Origin: Sphingopyxis macrogoltabida | GTDB taxonomy: Bacteria > Pseudomonadota > Alphaproteobacteria > Sphingomonadales > Sphingomonadaceae | DNA: 64,000 bases | Assembly: GCF_001307295.1 (NCBI RefSeq) | Contig: NZ_CP012700.1 | Coordinates: 4,529,001-4,593,000 of the forward strand | Direction of reading: 5' to 3' | Part shown: positions 1-8,831 of the stretch, in pieces | Position numbering within the stretch: the stretch's first letter is position 1 | How the letters are laid out: every line of letters begins with the position of its first letter | Program-made: the position numbers and the translations under genes | The notes under the pieces: model-generated | The model's database searches: none | What the model was told of the DNA's origin: nothing | The model's input: the letters and a program-made list of their open reading frames with translations, nothing else

Positions 1-1225
1 TGACGACGGTTTCATAGGGTTCGGTGCGCTTGCCGGCCTCGTCCTCGCCGTACAGCACCTTCGGGCGGCTGATGCCAAGTTCGAAGCCTTCGCGGCGCAT
101 CGTTTCGATGAGCACGCCGAGCTGGAGCTCGCCGCGGCCCGCGACGTCGAAGCTGTCCTTGTCGGCGCTTTCGGTGATGCGGATCGCGACATTGGTTTCG
201 GCTTCGCGGAGCAGGCGGTCGCGGATCATGCGGCTCGTGACCTTGCTGCCCTCGCGGCCCGCCATCGGCGAGTCGTTGACGGCGAAGCGCATCGACAGCG
301 TCGGCGGATCGATCGGCTGCGCGGCGATCGGCTCGCTGACGCTGGTGTCGGCGATCGTGTTCGCGACGGTCGCGTTGGTCAGGCCCGCGATCGCCACGAT
401 GTCGCCCGCTTTCGCTTCCTCGACGGGGACGCGCTCGAGCCCGCGGAACGCGAGCAGCTTCGACGCGCGGCCGGTTTCGATCACCTTGCCGTCCATGTCG
501 AGCGCGTGGATCGGCTGGTTGACCTTGACCGTGCCCGACTGGACGCGCCCGGTCAGGATGCGGCCGATGAAATTGTCGCGGTCGAGCAGCGTCGCAAGGA
601 AGGTGAAGGGCGCATCCTCGTCGAGGCCAGGCGTGGGCACGTGCGACACGATCGTCTTGAACAGCGGCTCGAGCGTGCCTTCGCGTGCGTCGGGGCTTTC
701 GGAGGCATAGCCGCCGCGGCCCGAGGCATAGAGGATCGGGAAGTCGAGCTGTTCGTCATTGGCTTCGAGCGCGAGGAAGAGTTCGAACACTTCGTCGAGC
801 ACTTCGGCGGCGCGCGCGTCGCTGCGGTCGATCTTGTTGACGACGACGATCGGCTTAAGGCCGAGCGCGAGCGCCTTGCCGGTCACGAACTTGGTCTGCG
901 GCATCGGGCCTTCCGCCGCGTCGACGAGCAGGATCACGCCGTCGACCATGCTGAGGATGCGCTCGACCTCGCCGCCGAAGTCGGCGTGGCCCGGCGTGTC
1001 GACGATGTTGATGCGCGTCTGGTCGGCGCCTTCGCCCCACTCGACGCTGGTGCACTTCGCGAGAATGGTGATCCCGCGTTCCTTTTCGAGGTCGTTCGAA
1101 TCCATCGCACGCTCTTCGACGCGCTGGTTGTCGCGGAAGGTGCCCGACTGGCGGAACAGCTGGTCGACGAGGGTCGTCTTGCCATGATCGACGTGTGCGA
1201 TGATCGCAATATTGCGCAAAGACAT
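1..1225 (-). CDS. typA: Translational GTPase TypA/BipA (3' end outside window)
   Basis: This ribosome-associated GTPase of the EF-G-like family acts in stress adaptation and ribosome assembly. The N-terminus is complete: the P-loop AHVDHGKT lies at about residues 10-17, followed by the switch I region (ERGITILAK) and the G3 box DTPGHADFG, as in BipA. About 408 codons are visible, so domain II and part of domain III are present, while the C-terminal domain lies beyond the left edge. The ATG at 1225 gives the usual [11 protein letters not shown] start. It is transcribed divergently from the cyd regulator. Family assignment is firm; the physiological role is from family knowledge. Confidence 0.96.
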   Translation of the reverse strand, partial: MSLRNIAIIAHVDHGKTTLVDQLFRQSGTFRDNQRVEERAMDSNDLEKERGITILAKCTSVEWGEGADQTRINIVDTPGHADFGGEVERILSMVDGVILLVDAAEGPMPQTKFVTGKALALGLKPIVVVNKIDRSDARAAEVLDEVFELFLALEANDEQLDFPILYASGRGGYASESPDAREGTLEPLFKTIVSHVPTPGLDEDAPFTFLATLLDRDNFIGRILTGRVQSGTVKVNQPIHALDMDGKVIETGRASKLLAFRGLERVPVEEAKAGDIVAIAGLTNATVANTIADTSVSEPIAAQPIDPPTLSMRFAVNDSPMAGREGSKVTSRMIRDRLLREAETNVAIRITESADKDSFDVAGRGELQLGVLIETMRREGFELGISRPKVLYGEDEAGKRTEPYETVV

Positions 1226-1360
1226 GCGGAAAAAGCCTTGATGGAAGGAGGCAGCGCCCGAGGCGCCGCGAAACGCCGCGCCCCTAACAGAAGCGATGCT
1301 GCGGCGCAACGAAATTGCCGAAGTTGGCGAAGGTGCCGCACAGCGTGACGCGGCGAAGCA

Positions 1361-1384
1361 AAGTTTCAATAATTATTGAAACTT
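1361..1384. promoter_or_regulatory. 24-bp perfect palindrome, probable operator of the cyd regulator
   Basis: The 24 bases read identically on both strands (half-site AAGTTTCAATAA). The element is AT-rich in a GC-rich region and ends 26 bp before the likely GTG start of the GbsR/MarR-type regulator. MarR-type dimers bind such palindromes, so autoregulation and control of cydAB is the simplest reading. The binding protein is inferred. Confidence 0.7.
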
Positions 1385-1410
1385 CAGAAATTATCCCGTA
1401 TTTGAGTCGC

Positions 1411-2034
1411 GTGGAACCGTCGTCCGCCCCCGACTCTCTGTCTCCGCCGTGCCGGCTCTCCCCGCTAGCGCAGGCGTTCGTCCTGCATTTCGGCGAGATG
1501 GGGAGTCGCTGGGGGATCAACCGCACCGTGGGGCAAATCTATGCGATGCTCTTCCTCGCCGAGGTGCCGCGCCATGCCGAGGAGATCAGCGAGGCGCTGA
1601 GCCTGTCGCGCGGCAGCGTGTCGATGGGATTGAAAGAGCTCGCAAGCTGGAAGCTCGTCCAGCTCCGCCACCTGCCCGGCGACCGGCGCGACTATTATGA
1701 GACGCCGCGCGACGTCTGGGCGATTTTCCGCACGCTGGTCGAGGAGCGCAAGAAGCGCGAGATCGACCCGACGCTGACGACGCTGCGCGGGCTGATGCTG
1801 GAGCCCGCGACCGACCCCGCCGACCGCTTCGCGCAGGAACGGATGGCGGCGATGCACGAACAGATCGAGCTGCTCACCGACTGGTATGCCGAAATGCAGC
1901 GGCTCGACAACGAGCGGCTGCTGCAGCTTTTGCGGTTGGGGTCGCGTGTGGTAAAGGCGCTGGAGTTCAAGGACCGGATGCTCGGCCGCGGGAAAGGCCA
2001 GGGTTTGAAGGAGATCGACGATGGACGCGATTGA
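1411..2034 (+). CDS. GbsR/MarR-family transcriptional regulator upstream of cydAB
   Basis: This winged-helix regulator has 207 residues from the GTG at 1411. The first third carries a MarR/GbsR-like helix-turn-helix (EEISEALSLSRGSVSMGLKE) and a wing with LPGDRRDYYE; the C-terminal half is helical and probably dimerises. The frame stays open upstream to a TTG at 1315, but that extension would translate through the 24-bp palindrome. I therefore prefer 1411, or the TTG at 1402. Neither has a good ribosome binding site. The gene overlaps cydA by 14 bp, so it probably controls the oxidase operon. The signal it senses is unknown. Confidence 0.85.
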   Translation: MEPSSAPDSLSPPCRLSPLAQAFVLHFGEMGSRWGINRTVGQIYAMLFLAEVPRHAEEISEALSLSRGSVSMGLKELASWKLVQLRHLPGDRRDYYETPRDVWAIFRTLVEERKKREIDPTLTTLRGLMLEPATDPADRFAQERMAAMHEQIELLTDWYAEMQRLDNERLLQLLRLGSRVVKALEFKDRMLGRGKGQGLKEIDDGRD

Positions 2035-3406
2035 CCCGCTGATCCTCGCCCGCATCCAGTTTGCCGCGAACATCAGTTTCCACATCCTCTTCCCGACGAT
2101 CACCATCGCGCTCGGCTGGGCGCTGCTCGGCTTCAAGCTCGCCTATAATCGCACGAAAGACGGCGCGTGGATGAACGCCTATCGCCTGTGGGTGAAGGTC
2201 TTCGCGCTGAGCTTTGCGATGGGCGTCGTCTCGGGCATCACGATGAGCTTCCAGTTCGGCACCAACTGGCCGGGCTATATGGAAAAGGTCGGCAATGTCG
2301 CGGGGCCGCTGCTCGCTTATGAGGTGCTCACCGCCTTTTTCCTCGAGGCGGTGTTCCTCGGCATCATGCTGTTCGGTTTCAGCCGCGTCCCCAATTGGGT
2401 GCACACGATGGCGACGCTGCTGGTCGCGGGCGGCACGACGCTGTCGGCCTTCTGGATCATCGTGCTCAATAGCTGGATGCAGACGCCGGTGGGTTACGAG
2501 ATCCGCGACGGCGTCGTCCACGCGACCGACTGGTGGGCGATCGTCTTCAATCCGTCGATGCCCTATCGCCTCACGCACATGCTGCTTGCCTCGGCGCTCA
2601 CCGTATCCTTCCTGATCGCGGGGATGAGCGCATGGCGCTGGTTGAAGGACGGCGGCGGCGAAGGCGTGCGGCGGACATTGAAGGCCGCCATCTATGCCGC
2701 GGCGCTGTTGATCCCGGTGCAGATTTTCATCGGCGACCAGCACGGGCTCAACACGCTGGAACATCAGCCGCAGAAGGTGGCGGCGATGGAGGCCAATTGG
2801 GAAACGCGCAGCCATGTTCCGCTCGTCCTCTTTGCCATCCCCGACAGCGAGGCGCGCACCAATCATATGGAAATCGCGATTCCGTCTGGCGCCAGCCTGA
2901 TCCTCAAGCATAGCCGCAGCGGCGTCGTTCCGGGGCTCGACGATTACCGCGGCAATCACCCGCCCGTGGCACCGCTGTTCTGGGGCTTTCGCATCATGGT
3001 CGGCATCGGCGTGCTGATGCTCGCCGTTTCGTGGCTGGCGGCGTTCCGCATCGCCCGCCGCGGCGTCGACGGCTTGCCGCGCTGGCTGGCATGGGTGCTC
3101 GTGGCGATGACCTTCGCCGGGTGGGGCGCGACGCTCGCGGGCTGGTATGTGACCGAGATCGGGCGCCAGCCATGGCTGGTCTCGGGCGTGCTGAAGACCG
3201 CCGACGCGGTCGGGCCGGTCGGATCGACGATGGTCGCGAGCTCGCTGACGCTCTATCTCGCGGTCTATGCGGTGCTGCTCGCCGCCTATATCCTCGTGCT
3301 CTATCGTCTGGCCCGGATGGGCAATGCGGCCCCCGATGCCAAGCCGATGTTCCCGATGCCGGGCGGCGGCGAAGGCGCCGCGAAAGCGCTGGAGATGAAG
3401 CCATGA
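2021..3406 (+). CDS. cydA: Cytochrome bd ubiquinol oxidase subunit I
   Basis: Haem-bearing subunit (461 aa) of the bd quinol oxidase in the inner membrane, which oxidises quinol and reduces O2 at high affinity. Diagnostic residues are visible: His21 and His186 (haem ligands), Glu101 and Glu109 in the proton/haem d region, the GDQHG motif at 238-242, and Lys252/Glu257 in the quinol-binding loop. A GRQPW motif lies near the C-terminal third. At 461 residues the periplasmic Q-loop is of the short (CioA-like) type. The gene overlaps the upstream regulator by 14 bp and cydB by 4 bp (ATGA), so the three form one operon. Confidence 0.97.
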   Translation: MDAIDPLILARIQFAANISFHILFPTITIALGWALLGFKLAYNRTKDGAWMNAYRLWVKVFALSFAMGVVSGITMSFQFGTNWPGYMEKVGNVAGPLLAYEVLTAFFLEAVFLGIMLFGFSRVPNWVHTMATLLVAGGTTLSAFWIIVLNSWMQTPVGYEIRDGVVHATDWWAIVFNPSMPYRLTHMLLASALTVSFLIAGMSAWRWLKDGGGEGVRRTLKAAIYAAALLIPVQIFIGDQHGLNTLEHQPQKVAAMEANWETRSHVPLVLFAIPDSEARTNHMEIAIPSGASLILKHSRSGVVPGLDDYRGNHPPVAPLFWGFRIMVGIGVLMLAVSWLAAFRIARRGVDGLPRWLAWVLVAMTFAGWGATLAGWYVTEIGRQPWLVSGVLKTADAVGPVGSTMVASSLTLYLAVYAVLLAAYILVLYRLARMGNAAPDAKPMFPMPGGGEGAAKALEMKP

Positions 3407-4410
3407 CGCCCTTCCTCGCAGCCCCCTATCTGGCCATCATCTTCGCCGGGCTGATGGGCCTCTCGATCCTGCTCTATGTCATCCTCGACGGTTACGACCT
3501 CGGCGTCGGCATGCTGACGCCGCTCGAAAAGGACAAGGAACGCGATCTGATGGTCGCGTCGATCGGCCCCTTCTGGGACGCCAACGAGACCTGGCTGGTG
3601 CTCGGCATCGGGCTGCTGCTCGTCGCCTTTCCGGTCGCGCACGGGCTCATCCTGACCCAGCTTTACCTGCCGGTCGTCCTGATGCTCGTCGGGCTGATCC
3701 TGCGCGGGGTCGCCTTCGAATTCCGCGCCAAGGTGCCCGCCTATCACAAGCATTGGTGGGACAAGGCGTTTTTCGGCGGCTCGCTGCTCACCGCGCTTTG
3801 CCAGGGCTATATGCTCGGCGCCTATGTGCTGGGTTTCGACCAGAGCGTGGCTGCGGTTGCGTTCTGCCTGCTCGCGGCGCTCGGTCTCGTCGCCGGTTAT
3901 CTGTTCATCGGCGCCTGCTGGCTGATCTACAAGGTCGAGGGCGAGCTGCAACAGCGTGCGGTGCGCTGGGCGCAGGTCACGCTGTGGCTGACCGCGCTTG
4001 CGATGGCGGTGATTTCGGTCGCGACCCCGCTGATGTCGGAACGGATTTTCGAGCGGTGGTTCGGCCTGCCCGAGATTATCGCGCTGCTGCCGATCCCGAT
4101 TGCCGCTGCGACGCTGTTTATCGGCCTTGCGATCTTCCTTCGCCGTCCGCTGCGTCCCAACGACGAACTGTCATGGGTGCCGCTCGCCGCGGCAGGCCTG
4201 TTGTTCGCGCTCGGCTTCGTCGGCATCGCCTACAGCTTCTACCCCTATCTGATCGCCGACCGGCTCGACATCTGGCAGGCCGCCGCGAGCCCGGAATCGC
4301 TGAGCATCATCCTGATCGGCGCGCTGTTCGTGCTGCCGGTGATCCTCGGCTATTCGATCCTCGCGCACTGGATTTTCCGGGGCAAGGCGACGCATCTCAG
4401 CTACGAATGA
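3403..4410 (+). CDS. cydB: Cytochrome bd ubiquinol oxidase subunit II
   Basis: Second membrane subunit (335 aa) of cytochrome bd. It shows the usual N-terminal VILDGYDLGVGML segment and the conserved DANETWLV block, with about eight to nine hydrophobic helices. The ATG at 3403 overlaps the cydA stop codon, indicating translational coupling. No cydX-like small subunit or cydDC exporter is visible here. The 3' end overlaps the convergent M15 peptidase gene by 14 bp, leaving no room for a terminator between them. Confidence 0.97.
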   Translation: MTPFLAAPYLAIIFAGLMGLSILLYVILDGYDLGVGMLTPLEKDKERDLMVASIGPFWDANETWLVLGIGLLLVAFPVAHGLILTQLYLPVVLMLVGLILRGVAFEFRAKVPAYHKHWWDKAFFGGSLLTALCQGYMLGAYVLGFDQSVAAVAFCLLAALGLVAGYLFIGACWLIYKVEGELQQRAVRWAQVTLWLTALAMAVISVATPLMSERIFERWFGLPEIIALLPIPIAAATLFIGLAIFLRRPLRPNDELSWVPLAAAGLLFALGFVGIAYSFYPYLIADRLDIWQAAASPESLSIILIGALFVLPVILGYSILAHWIFRGKATHLSYE

Positions 4411-5038
4411 GGCAGGGCGAGGTTGCGCTGCTGTAATCGGCGCCCCAGCGGCGATAGCCCGCCGTGTCGATATGAAAGCGCGTGATCGTGTAGATGCCCA
4501 GCCCGACCTTGTCGCGCGCGCCGGTACGGGCATGGAGCGGGCAGAGCCTGGCGATCAGGTCGGCGCGCGAAAGCGCGCGCACCGGCATCAGGTCGAGCGC
4601 GGCGAAGCGGAGGTGGCGACTCGCCCTGGCGCCCCTGAAACAGCTATTGGCGGCGGGGTCGCGGTAGCCCGAGACGACACGGAGCGGGCCGGTGACGGGG
4701 ACCAGTTCGTCGCGGATGTAACGCAAGGTCGGCACGATCGCCGGCCAAAGCCGGCGCGGCGGGACGGCGAAAGGCTGGGCCGCCTTGCACGTCCGCCAGC
4801 GCGCGTCGCTGCGCAGGATATCGGCGAGCGGGAGGATATCGGCGACGCCTTCGCGTTGCAGATAGGCCTCGATGGCGACCACCTCGTCCTTCGCCGCGCC
4901 GAGGCGCCAGACGGCGAACAGGTCGGCATCCTGCTGCGGCACCGTGCGCGCGATGGGGGCACCCGAGCGGGTCAGCAGCAGCCAGATTGCGGCAGCCGCG
5001 ACGATCAGCAACAGCGCGGCGGCCAGCGCCCGCTTCAC
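4397..5038 (-). CDS. M15-type D-Ala-D-Ala carboxypeptidase-like protein
   Basis: Predicted cell-wall or extracytoplasmic peptidase (213 aa) with an N-terminal signal anchor (about residues 4-22). The C-terminal half resembles the VanY/peptidase M15 fold: SGYRDPAANSCF, SRHLRFAALDLM (the SxHxxGxAxD-like zinc motif) and a late FHIDTAGYRRWG segment supplying the last His. The GTG at 5038 overlaps the stop of the upstream nucleosidase gene by 4 bp, so the two are co-translated. The substrate is presumably a peptidoglycan peptide; this is by family only. Confidence 0.85.
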   Translation of the reverse strand: MKRALAAALLLIVAAAAIWLLLTRSGAPIARTVPQQDADLFAVWRLGAAKDEVVAIEAYLQREGVADILPLADILRSDARWRTCKAAQPFAVPPRRLWPAIVPTLRYIRDELVPVTGPLRVVSGYRDPAANSCFRGARASRHLRFAALDLMPVRALSRADLIARLCPLHARTGARDKVGLGIYTITRFHIDTAGYRRWGADYSSATSPCLIRS

Positions 5039-5685
5039 AGCATCATGACCAGCCGCTCGACCTCGGTCGCCGCCAGTCGGGCCGCGCGGATCAGGTTCGC
5101 CTGAAAATCGCCGCCGCTGTCGCCGTTCGCCTCGTCGGTGACCGCCTTGATCGCCGCCCAGGGCTTGCCCAGCCGCGCGGCGGCCTGCGCGACCGCGCCG
5201 ACCTCCATGTCGACGAGCGTCGCGCCGAGCGACCTGAGGTCGGCGGCGGCGTCGGGGCAGGCGACGAAACTGTCGCCGCTGGCGATGCGGGCGTGCGGCA
5301 GGCCGAGGCCGGGATCGGGCATCGCCGAAAAATGTGCCTCTGCGGGCTCGCCCATCGGCCATTCGCCGGCGCGGTAGCGGTGAAACAGCCCGGGATGCGT
5401 CGCGCCATAATCATGCTGGAGCGCCTCGGCAAGCCAGTAGGCGCCGGGTGCCGCGCCGAGCGCGCCGCAGGTGCCGCTCATCATCAGCAGATCGGCCTCG
5501 GCACCGAGCAGGCCCGCAGCCAGCGCGGCGTTGACCTTGCCGAGCCCGCAGGTGGCGATGGAAAGATCGTGGCCGTGCGCGACGAGGCGGCGGATGGCAA
5601 ACGGGCCTGCTTCGTGCTGTCCGCTGGCGGGAAACAGGGCGTCGGCCTCTTCGGGCAGCGCGGCGAGAATCAGGATGCGAGCCAT
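5035..5685 (-). CDS. Phosphorylase/MTA-SAH nucleosidase-like protein
   Basis: A 216-residue protein of the purine/uridine phosphorylase (PNP/UDP) superfamily, closest in layout to 5'-methylthioadenosine/S-adenosylhomocysteine nucleosidases. The N-terminus MARILILAALPEEAD, the CGLGKVNAAL segment and the late VDMEVGAVAQAA and TDEANGD blocks match the ligand-binding motifs of that superfamily. The exact substrate cannot be told from sequence; related hopanoid-pathway phosphorylases look similar. It is first in a two-gene unit with the M15 peptidase and is divergent from the SBF transporter. Confidence 0.8.
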   Translation of the reverse strand: MARILILAALPEEADALFPASGQHEAGPFAIRRLVAHGHDLSIATCGLGKVNAALAAGLLGAEADLLMMSGTCGALGAAPGAYWLAEALQHDYGATHPGLFHRYRAGEWPMGEPAEAHFSAMPDPGLGLPHARIASGDSFVACPDAAADLRSLGATLVDMEVGAVAQAAARLGKPWAAIKAVTDEANGDSGGDFQANLIRAARLAATEVERLVMML

Positions 5686-5749
5686 CGTGCCGGTCTATCG
5701 CGCCGTGCGGCCTTGCCAAGCGCGCATCGCGCCGCCATCGCTCGTGCCG

Positions 5750-6700
5750 ATGATTTCGCGTATCTTCCCCGACCGTTTCGTCCCCGTGCTGTTTGCGACG
5801 GTCCTGCTCGCCAGCCTGCTGCCGGTGCGCGGCGCGGCGGTGCCCGTCGCGCAGGGCGTTTCCACCGCGGCGATCGTCTTTCTGTTTTTCCTGAACGGCG
5901 TCCGCTTGCCGCGCGAGGAGGTGCTGCACGGCATCCGAAACTGGAAATTGCAGGGCGCGGCGCTCGCTTTCTGCTTCGGCGTCATGGCCTTGCTCGGTCT
6001 CGCAGCGCAGGCGGCGACCGCGCCGCTGCTCCCCGCGACGCTCGCGCTCGGCTTCCTGTTCCTCGGCATATTGCCCTCGACCGTCCAGTCGGCGACCGCA
6101 GCGAGCAGCCTTGCCGGGGGCAATGTCGCGGCGAGCGTCGTCGCGGCGGCGCTGCTCAATCTCACCGGCGTCGCGCTGTCGCCCTTGCTCTTCGCTGCGC
6201 TCGCCGGCAGCGCGGGCGAGATTCACGGCGAGGCGGTGCTGCGCATCGTGTCGATCCTGCTGCTGCCGTTCGTCGCCGGGCAGCTCGTGCAGCGCTGGCT
6301 GCGGCCGCGGGTGCTCGCGCATCGCGGTCTGGCCACCTTCATGGACCGCAGCGCGATCGCGATCGCGGTCTATGTCGCCTTTTCGGCGGCGGTCGTCGCG
6401 GGGATCTGGCAATTGCTCGACGGACGCGAGGTCGCGATCGTCGGCGCCGCGGTCGCCATATTGCTCGCGCTGTCCTTCGGCGGCGCCTGGCTGTCCGGCG
6501 GGCTGCTGAAGCTCGCGCGCGCCGACCGCATCACTTTGCTCTTTTCGGGCGCCCAGAAAAGCATCGCGGTCGGCGCGCCGCTCGCCGCGACGCTGTTCCC
6601 GCCCGCCGTCGCCGGCATGGTGCTGGTTCCGATCCTCGTCTATCATATGGCGCAGCTGATCCTGTCGGCATGGATCGCGCCGGTGATGAAGCAGAATTAG
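5750..6700 (+). CDS. Bile acid:sodium symporter family (SBF-like, YfeH type) transporter
   Basis: Integral membrane protein of about 316 residues with roughly ten hydrophobic helices. It matches the SBF-like family, with LPSTVQSATAASSLAGGN and the conserved late segment FSGAQKSIAVGAPLAA. The family carries organic anions, probably with Na+, but the substrate of this subgroup is not known. The ATG at 5750 is chosen; a GTG at 5744 is in frame. The last base of its TAG stop is also the first base of a long fold-back repeat that may serve as terminator. Confidence 0.88.
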   Translation: MISRIFPDRFVPVLFATVLLASLLPVRGAAVPVAQGVSTAAIVFLFFLNGVRLPREEVLHGIRNWKLQGAALAFCFGVMALLGLAAQAATAPLLPATLALGFLFLGILPSTVQSATAASSLAGGNVAASVVAAALLNLTGVALSPLLFAALAGSAGEIHGEAVLRIVSILLLPFVAGQLVQRWLRPRVLAHRGLATFMDRSAIAIAVYVAFSAAVVAGIWQLLDGREVAIVGAAVAILLALSFGGAWLSGGLLKLARADRITLLFSGAQKSIAVGAPLAATLFPPAVAGMVLVPILVYHMAQLILSAWIAPVMKQN

Positions 6701-6780
6701 CGGTGCCGGCCCGCTCCCCCACCCAGCCTCCCGACAGACTATGCTATGGGAGGCTGGGTGGGGCAGCGGGCCGGCACCGC
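6700..6780. repeat. Fold-back repeat, copy 1 (33-bp arms)
   Basis: Two 33-bp arms (6700-6732 and 6748-6780) are complementary at 32 of 33 positions around a 15-nt loop. The arms begin GCGGTGCCGGCCCGC. The same element, with a few substitutions in the arms and a different loop, lies at 44071-44150, so this is a dispersed REP-like palindrome, not just a local terminator. It starts directly at the stop codon of the SBF transporter. Confidence 0.9.
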
Positions 6781-6874
6781 GACCATCGTTGGTGTAGTGC
6801 TTGAATAACACAGGTCCGCGTGCCATATAGGGATGCGGCGCCTTGGCAGACTTGGGTGCTTGGAAGGAAGACGA

Positions 6875-8086
6875 ATGAGCGAAGCGACCGCAACGGCCAC
6901 CGCGACCGACGAACTGAAGCTGACCCCGCCCGATCCCGTGCCTGTGGTCGCGCCCGAAAAGGCCGCCGGTCTTGTCCCGCTGTCGACCGAGCAGAAATCG
7001 AAGCTCGAGGAACGCGTCGACGGCTTCATCGACGACCTCGTCGCGCAGGACGTCAATTCGCCCGCCTTCGGGCAAAAGGTCGACCAGATCACCAACATGG
7101 GCCGCAAGGAAATGCTGGAGGCGGCGAACCAGTCGAACCGTTTCCTCGACCGCCCGATCAAGGCGATGGACCGCGACACCGACATCGGCCAGAATCTGAT
7201 CGAGCTGCGGAACACCGTCGAGCGGCTCGATCCGTCGGCGAACGGCAAGTTCCTGACCAAGCGGGGATTTTTCGACAAGCTCTTCGGCGGCAAGGTCGGC
7301 AATTATTTCGCGCAATATCGCAGCGCGCAGACGCATATCGGCGGCATCCTGACCGCGCTGGCCAACGGCAAGGACGAGCTGTTGATGGACAATGCCGCCA
7401 TCGACGTCGAACGCCGCAAGCTGTGGGAAGTGATGGGCAAGCTCGAGCAGATGGTCCACATCGCCCAGACGCTTGACGAAAAACTGGAAGCGAAAGCGAA
7501 CGAACTCGACGGCGTCGACCCCGCCAAGGCCAAGGTGATCCGCGAGAATGCGCTGTTCTATGCCCGCCAGCGGACGCAGGATCTGCTGACGCAAATGGCG
7601 GTGACGGTGCAGGGCTATCTGGCGCTCGACCTCGTCAAGAAGAACAATGTCGAGCTGGTGAAGGGCGTCGACCGCGCCTCGACCACCACCGTCGGCGCGC
7701 TCAAGACCGCGATCACCGTCGCGCAGGCGATGACGAACCAGAAGCTGGTGCTCGAACAGATCACCGCGCTGAACACGACGACCGCGAACATCATCGATGG
7801 GACGTCGAAAATGCTCAAGGACAATACGGCGCGCATCCACGAGCAGGCGGCGTCGAGCACGATCCCGATGGAAACGCTGCAGCGCGCCTTCCAGAATATC
7901 TATGACACGATGGACGCGATCGACACCTTCAAGCTGAAGGCGCTCGACAGCATGAAGACGACGGTGACGACGCTGGAGGGCGAGGTCGCGAAGTCGAAGG
8001 GCTATATCGCGCGCGCCGAGGGCGCGAGCCAGGCGCAGGCGAGCGTCGGCGGCGCCGACAGTCCGCTCGCCGCACTCGAAGGCTAG
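6875..8086 (+). CDS. telA: Toxic anion resistance protein TelA family
   Basis: A 403-residue cytosolic, mostly helical protein of the TelA/KlaA family, linked in other bacteria to tellurite and cell-envelope stress resistance, with unknown mechanism. Recognisable family segments include SNRFLDRPIKAM, the GFFDKLFGGK loop, LDEKLEAKANELD and ALKTAITVAQAMTNQKLVLEQI. The ATG at 6875 follows a good ribosome site (GGAAGGAAG). An earlier in-frame start at 6833 is less likely. The membrane-protein gene 7 bp downstream is probably co-transcribed. Confidence 0.92.
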   Translation: MSEATATATATDELKLTPPDPVPVVAPEKAAGLVPLSTEQKSKLEERVDGFIDDLVAQDVNSPAFGQKVDQITNMGRKEMLEAANQSNRFLDRPIKAMDRDTDIGQNLIELRNTVERLDPSANGKFLTKRGFFDKLFGGKVGNYFAQYRSAQTHIGGILTALANGKDELLMDNAAIDVERRKLWEVMGKLEQMVHIAQTLDEKLEAKANELDGVDPAKAKVIRENALFYARQRTQDLLTQMAVTVQGYLALDLVKKNNVELVKGVDRASTTTVGALKTAITVAQAMTNQKLVLEQITALNTTTANIIDGTSKMLKDNTARIHEQAASSTIPMETLQRAFQNIYDTMDAIDTFKLKALDSMKTTVTTLEGEVAKSKGYIARAEGASQAQASVGGADSPLAALEG

Positions 8087-8093
8087 GCGGACC

Positions 8094-8831
8094 ATGAGCA
8101 TGAGCGAAGTCGACAAGGTCCGGTTGTCGGCGGCATCGGCGATCGAGCGGTCGCGCGAGCGGCGACGCCCGATCGGCACCAAGAGCGTCGCGCTGCGCCG
8201 CCAGCATTTGTACAAGAAGCTCGGCCGGGTGCTCGTCGCGGGCGGTATCGTGCTGATCGGCGCGGCGCTGTTCGGGGCGCTGATCCAGCCGCTTGGCTTC
8301 GTCGGCCTGCTCGCGCTGTTCGTGCTGTTGATCGGGGTCGCGGTGCTGTTCGGCAAATGGCCGCCCTTTCCCGAACCGCGCCAAGCCGATTTACCCAAGG
8401 CCGATCTGAAGCAACTCGCGGGGCGTACCGAAATCTGGCTCGAGGCGCAGCGGCCGGCGCTCCCGGCGCCGGCGCGCCAGCTCGTCGACGGCATCGGCGT
8501 CCAGCTCGACCTGCTTGCGCCGCAGCTCCAGACGCTCGATGCGGCGAGCCCGGCGGCGGCGAATATTCGCAAGCTCGTCGGCGAAGACCTGCCCGAACTC
8601 GTTGCGGGTTATCAGCGCATCCCGGCGGGCCTGCGCGGCGAGGCGCATGCCGGGCGGACACCCGACGAGACGCTCATCGGCGGGCTGAAGACGCTCGAAA
8701 GCGAGATCGGCCATGCGGCGCGGAGCCTTGCGGCGGGCGAACTCGACAAGCTCGCGACGCGCGAGCGCTATCTCCAGCTCAAATATCAGGGGCTGGAGGG
8801 CGAAGACGCGCCGGGCGGCGGCGCCGTTTAG
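8094..8831 (+). CDS. Membrane protein paired with TelA (XpaC-like by position)
   Basis: A 245-residue protein with a basic N-terminus, two hydrophobic helices (about 45-62 and 67-87) and a long, probably helical C-terminal domain in the cytoplasm. It begins 7 bp after telA. In many bacteria telA is followed by a gene for an XpaC-type membrane protein with this layout, so the two probably form one envelope-associated unit. The XpaC relation rests on topology and context, not on motifs I can recognise. Its stop overlaps that of the convergent oxidoreductase gene. Confidence 0.75.
   Translation: MSMSEVDKVRLSAASAIERSRERRRPIGTKSVALRRQHLYKKLGRVLVAGGIVLIGAALFGALIQPLGFVGLLALFVLLIGVAVLFGKWPPFPEPRQADLPKADLKQLAGRTEIWLEAQRPALPAPARQLVDGIGVQLDLLAPQLQTLDAASPAAANIRKLVGEDLPELVAGYQRIPAGLRGEAHAGRTPDETLIGGLKTLESEIGHAARSLAAGELDKLATRERYLQLKYQGLEGEDAPGGGAV

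Noticed and set aside
1315..1410. Upstream TTG start for the cyd regulator
   Set aside because: It would make the 24-bp palindrome coding and adds 32 residues not expected in the family.
5411..8572. A 1053-codon open frame on the minus strand
   Set aside because: It lies antisense to the SBF transporter, telA and the XpaC-like gene. Its product is arginine- and alanine-rich with no domain, the usual high-GC antisense artefact.
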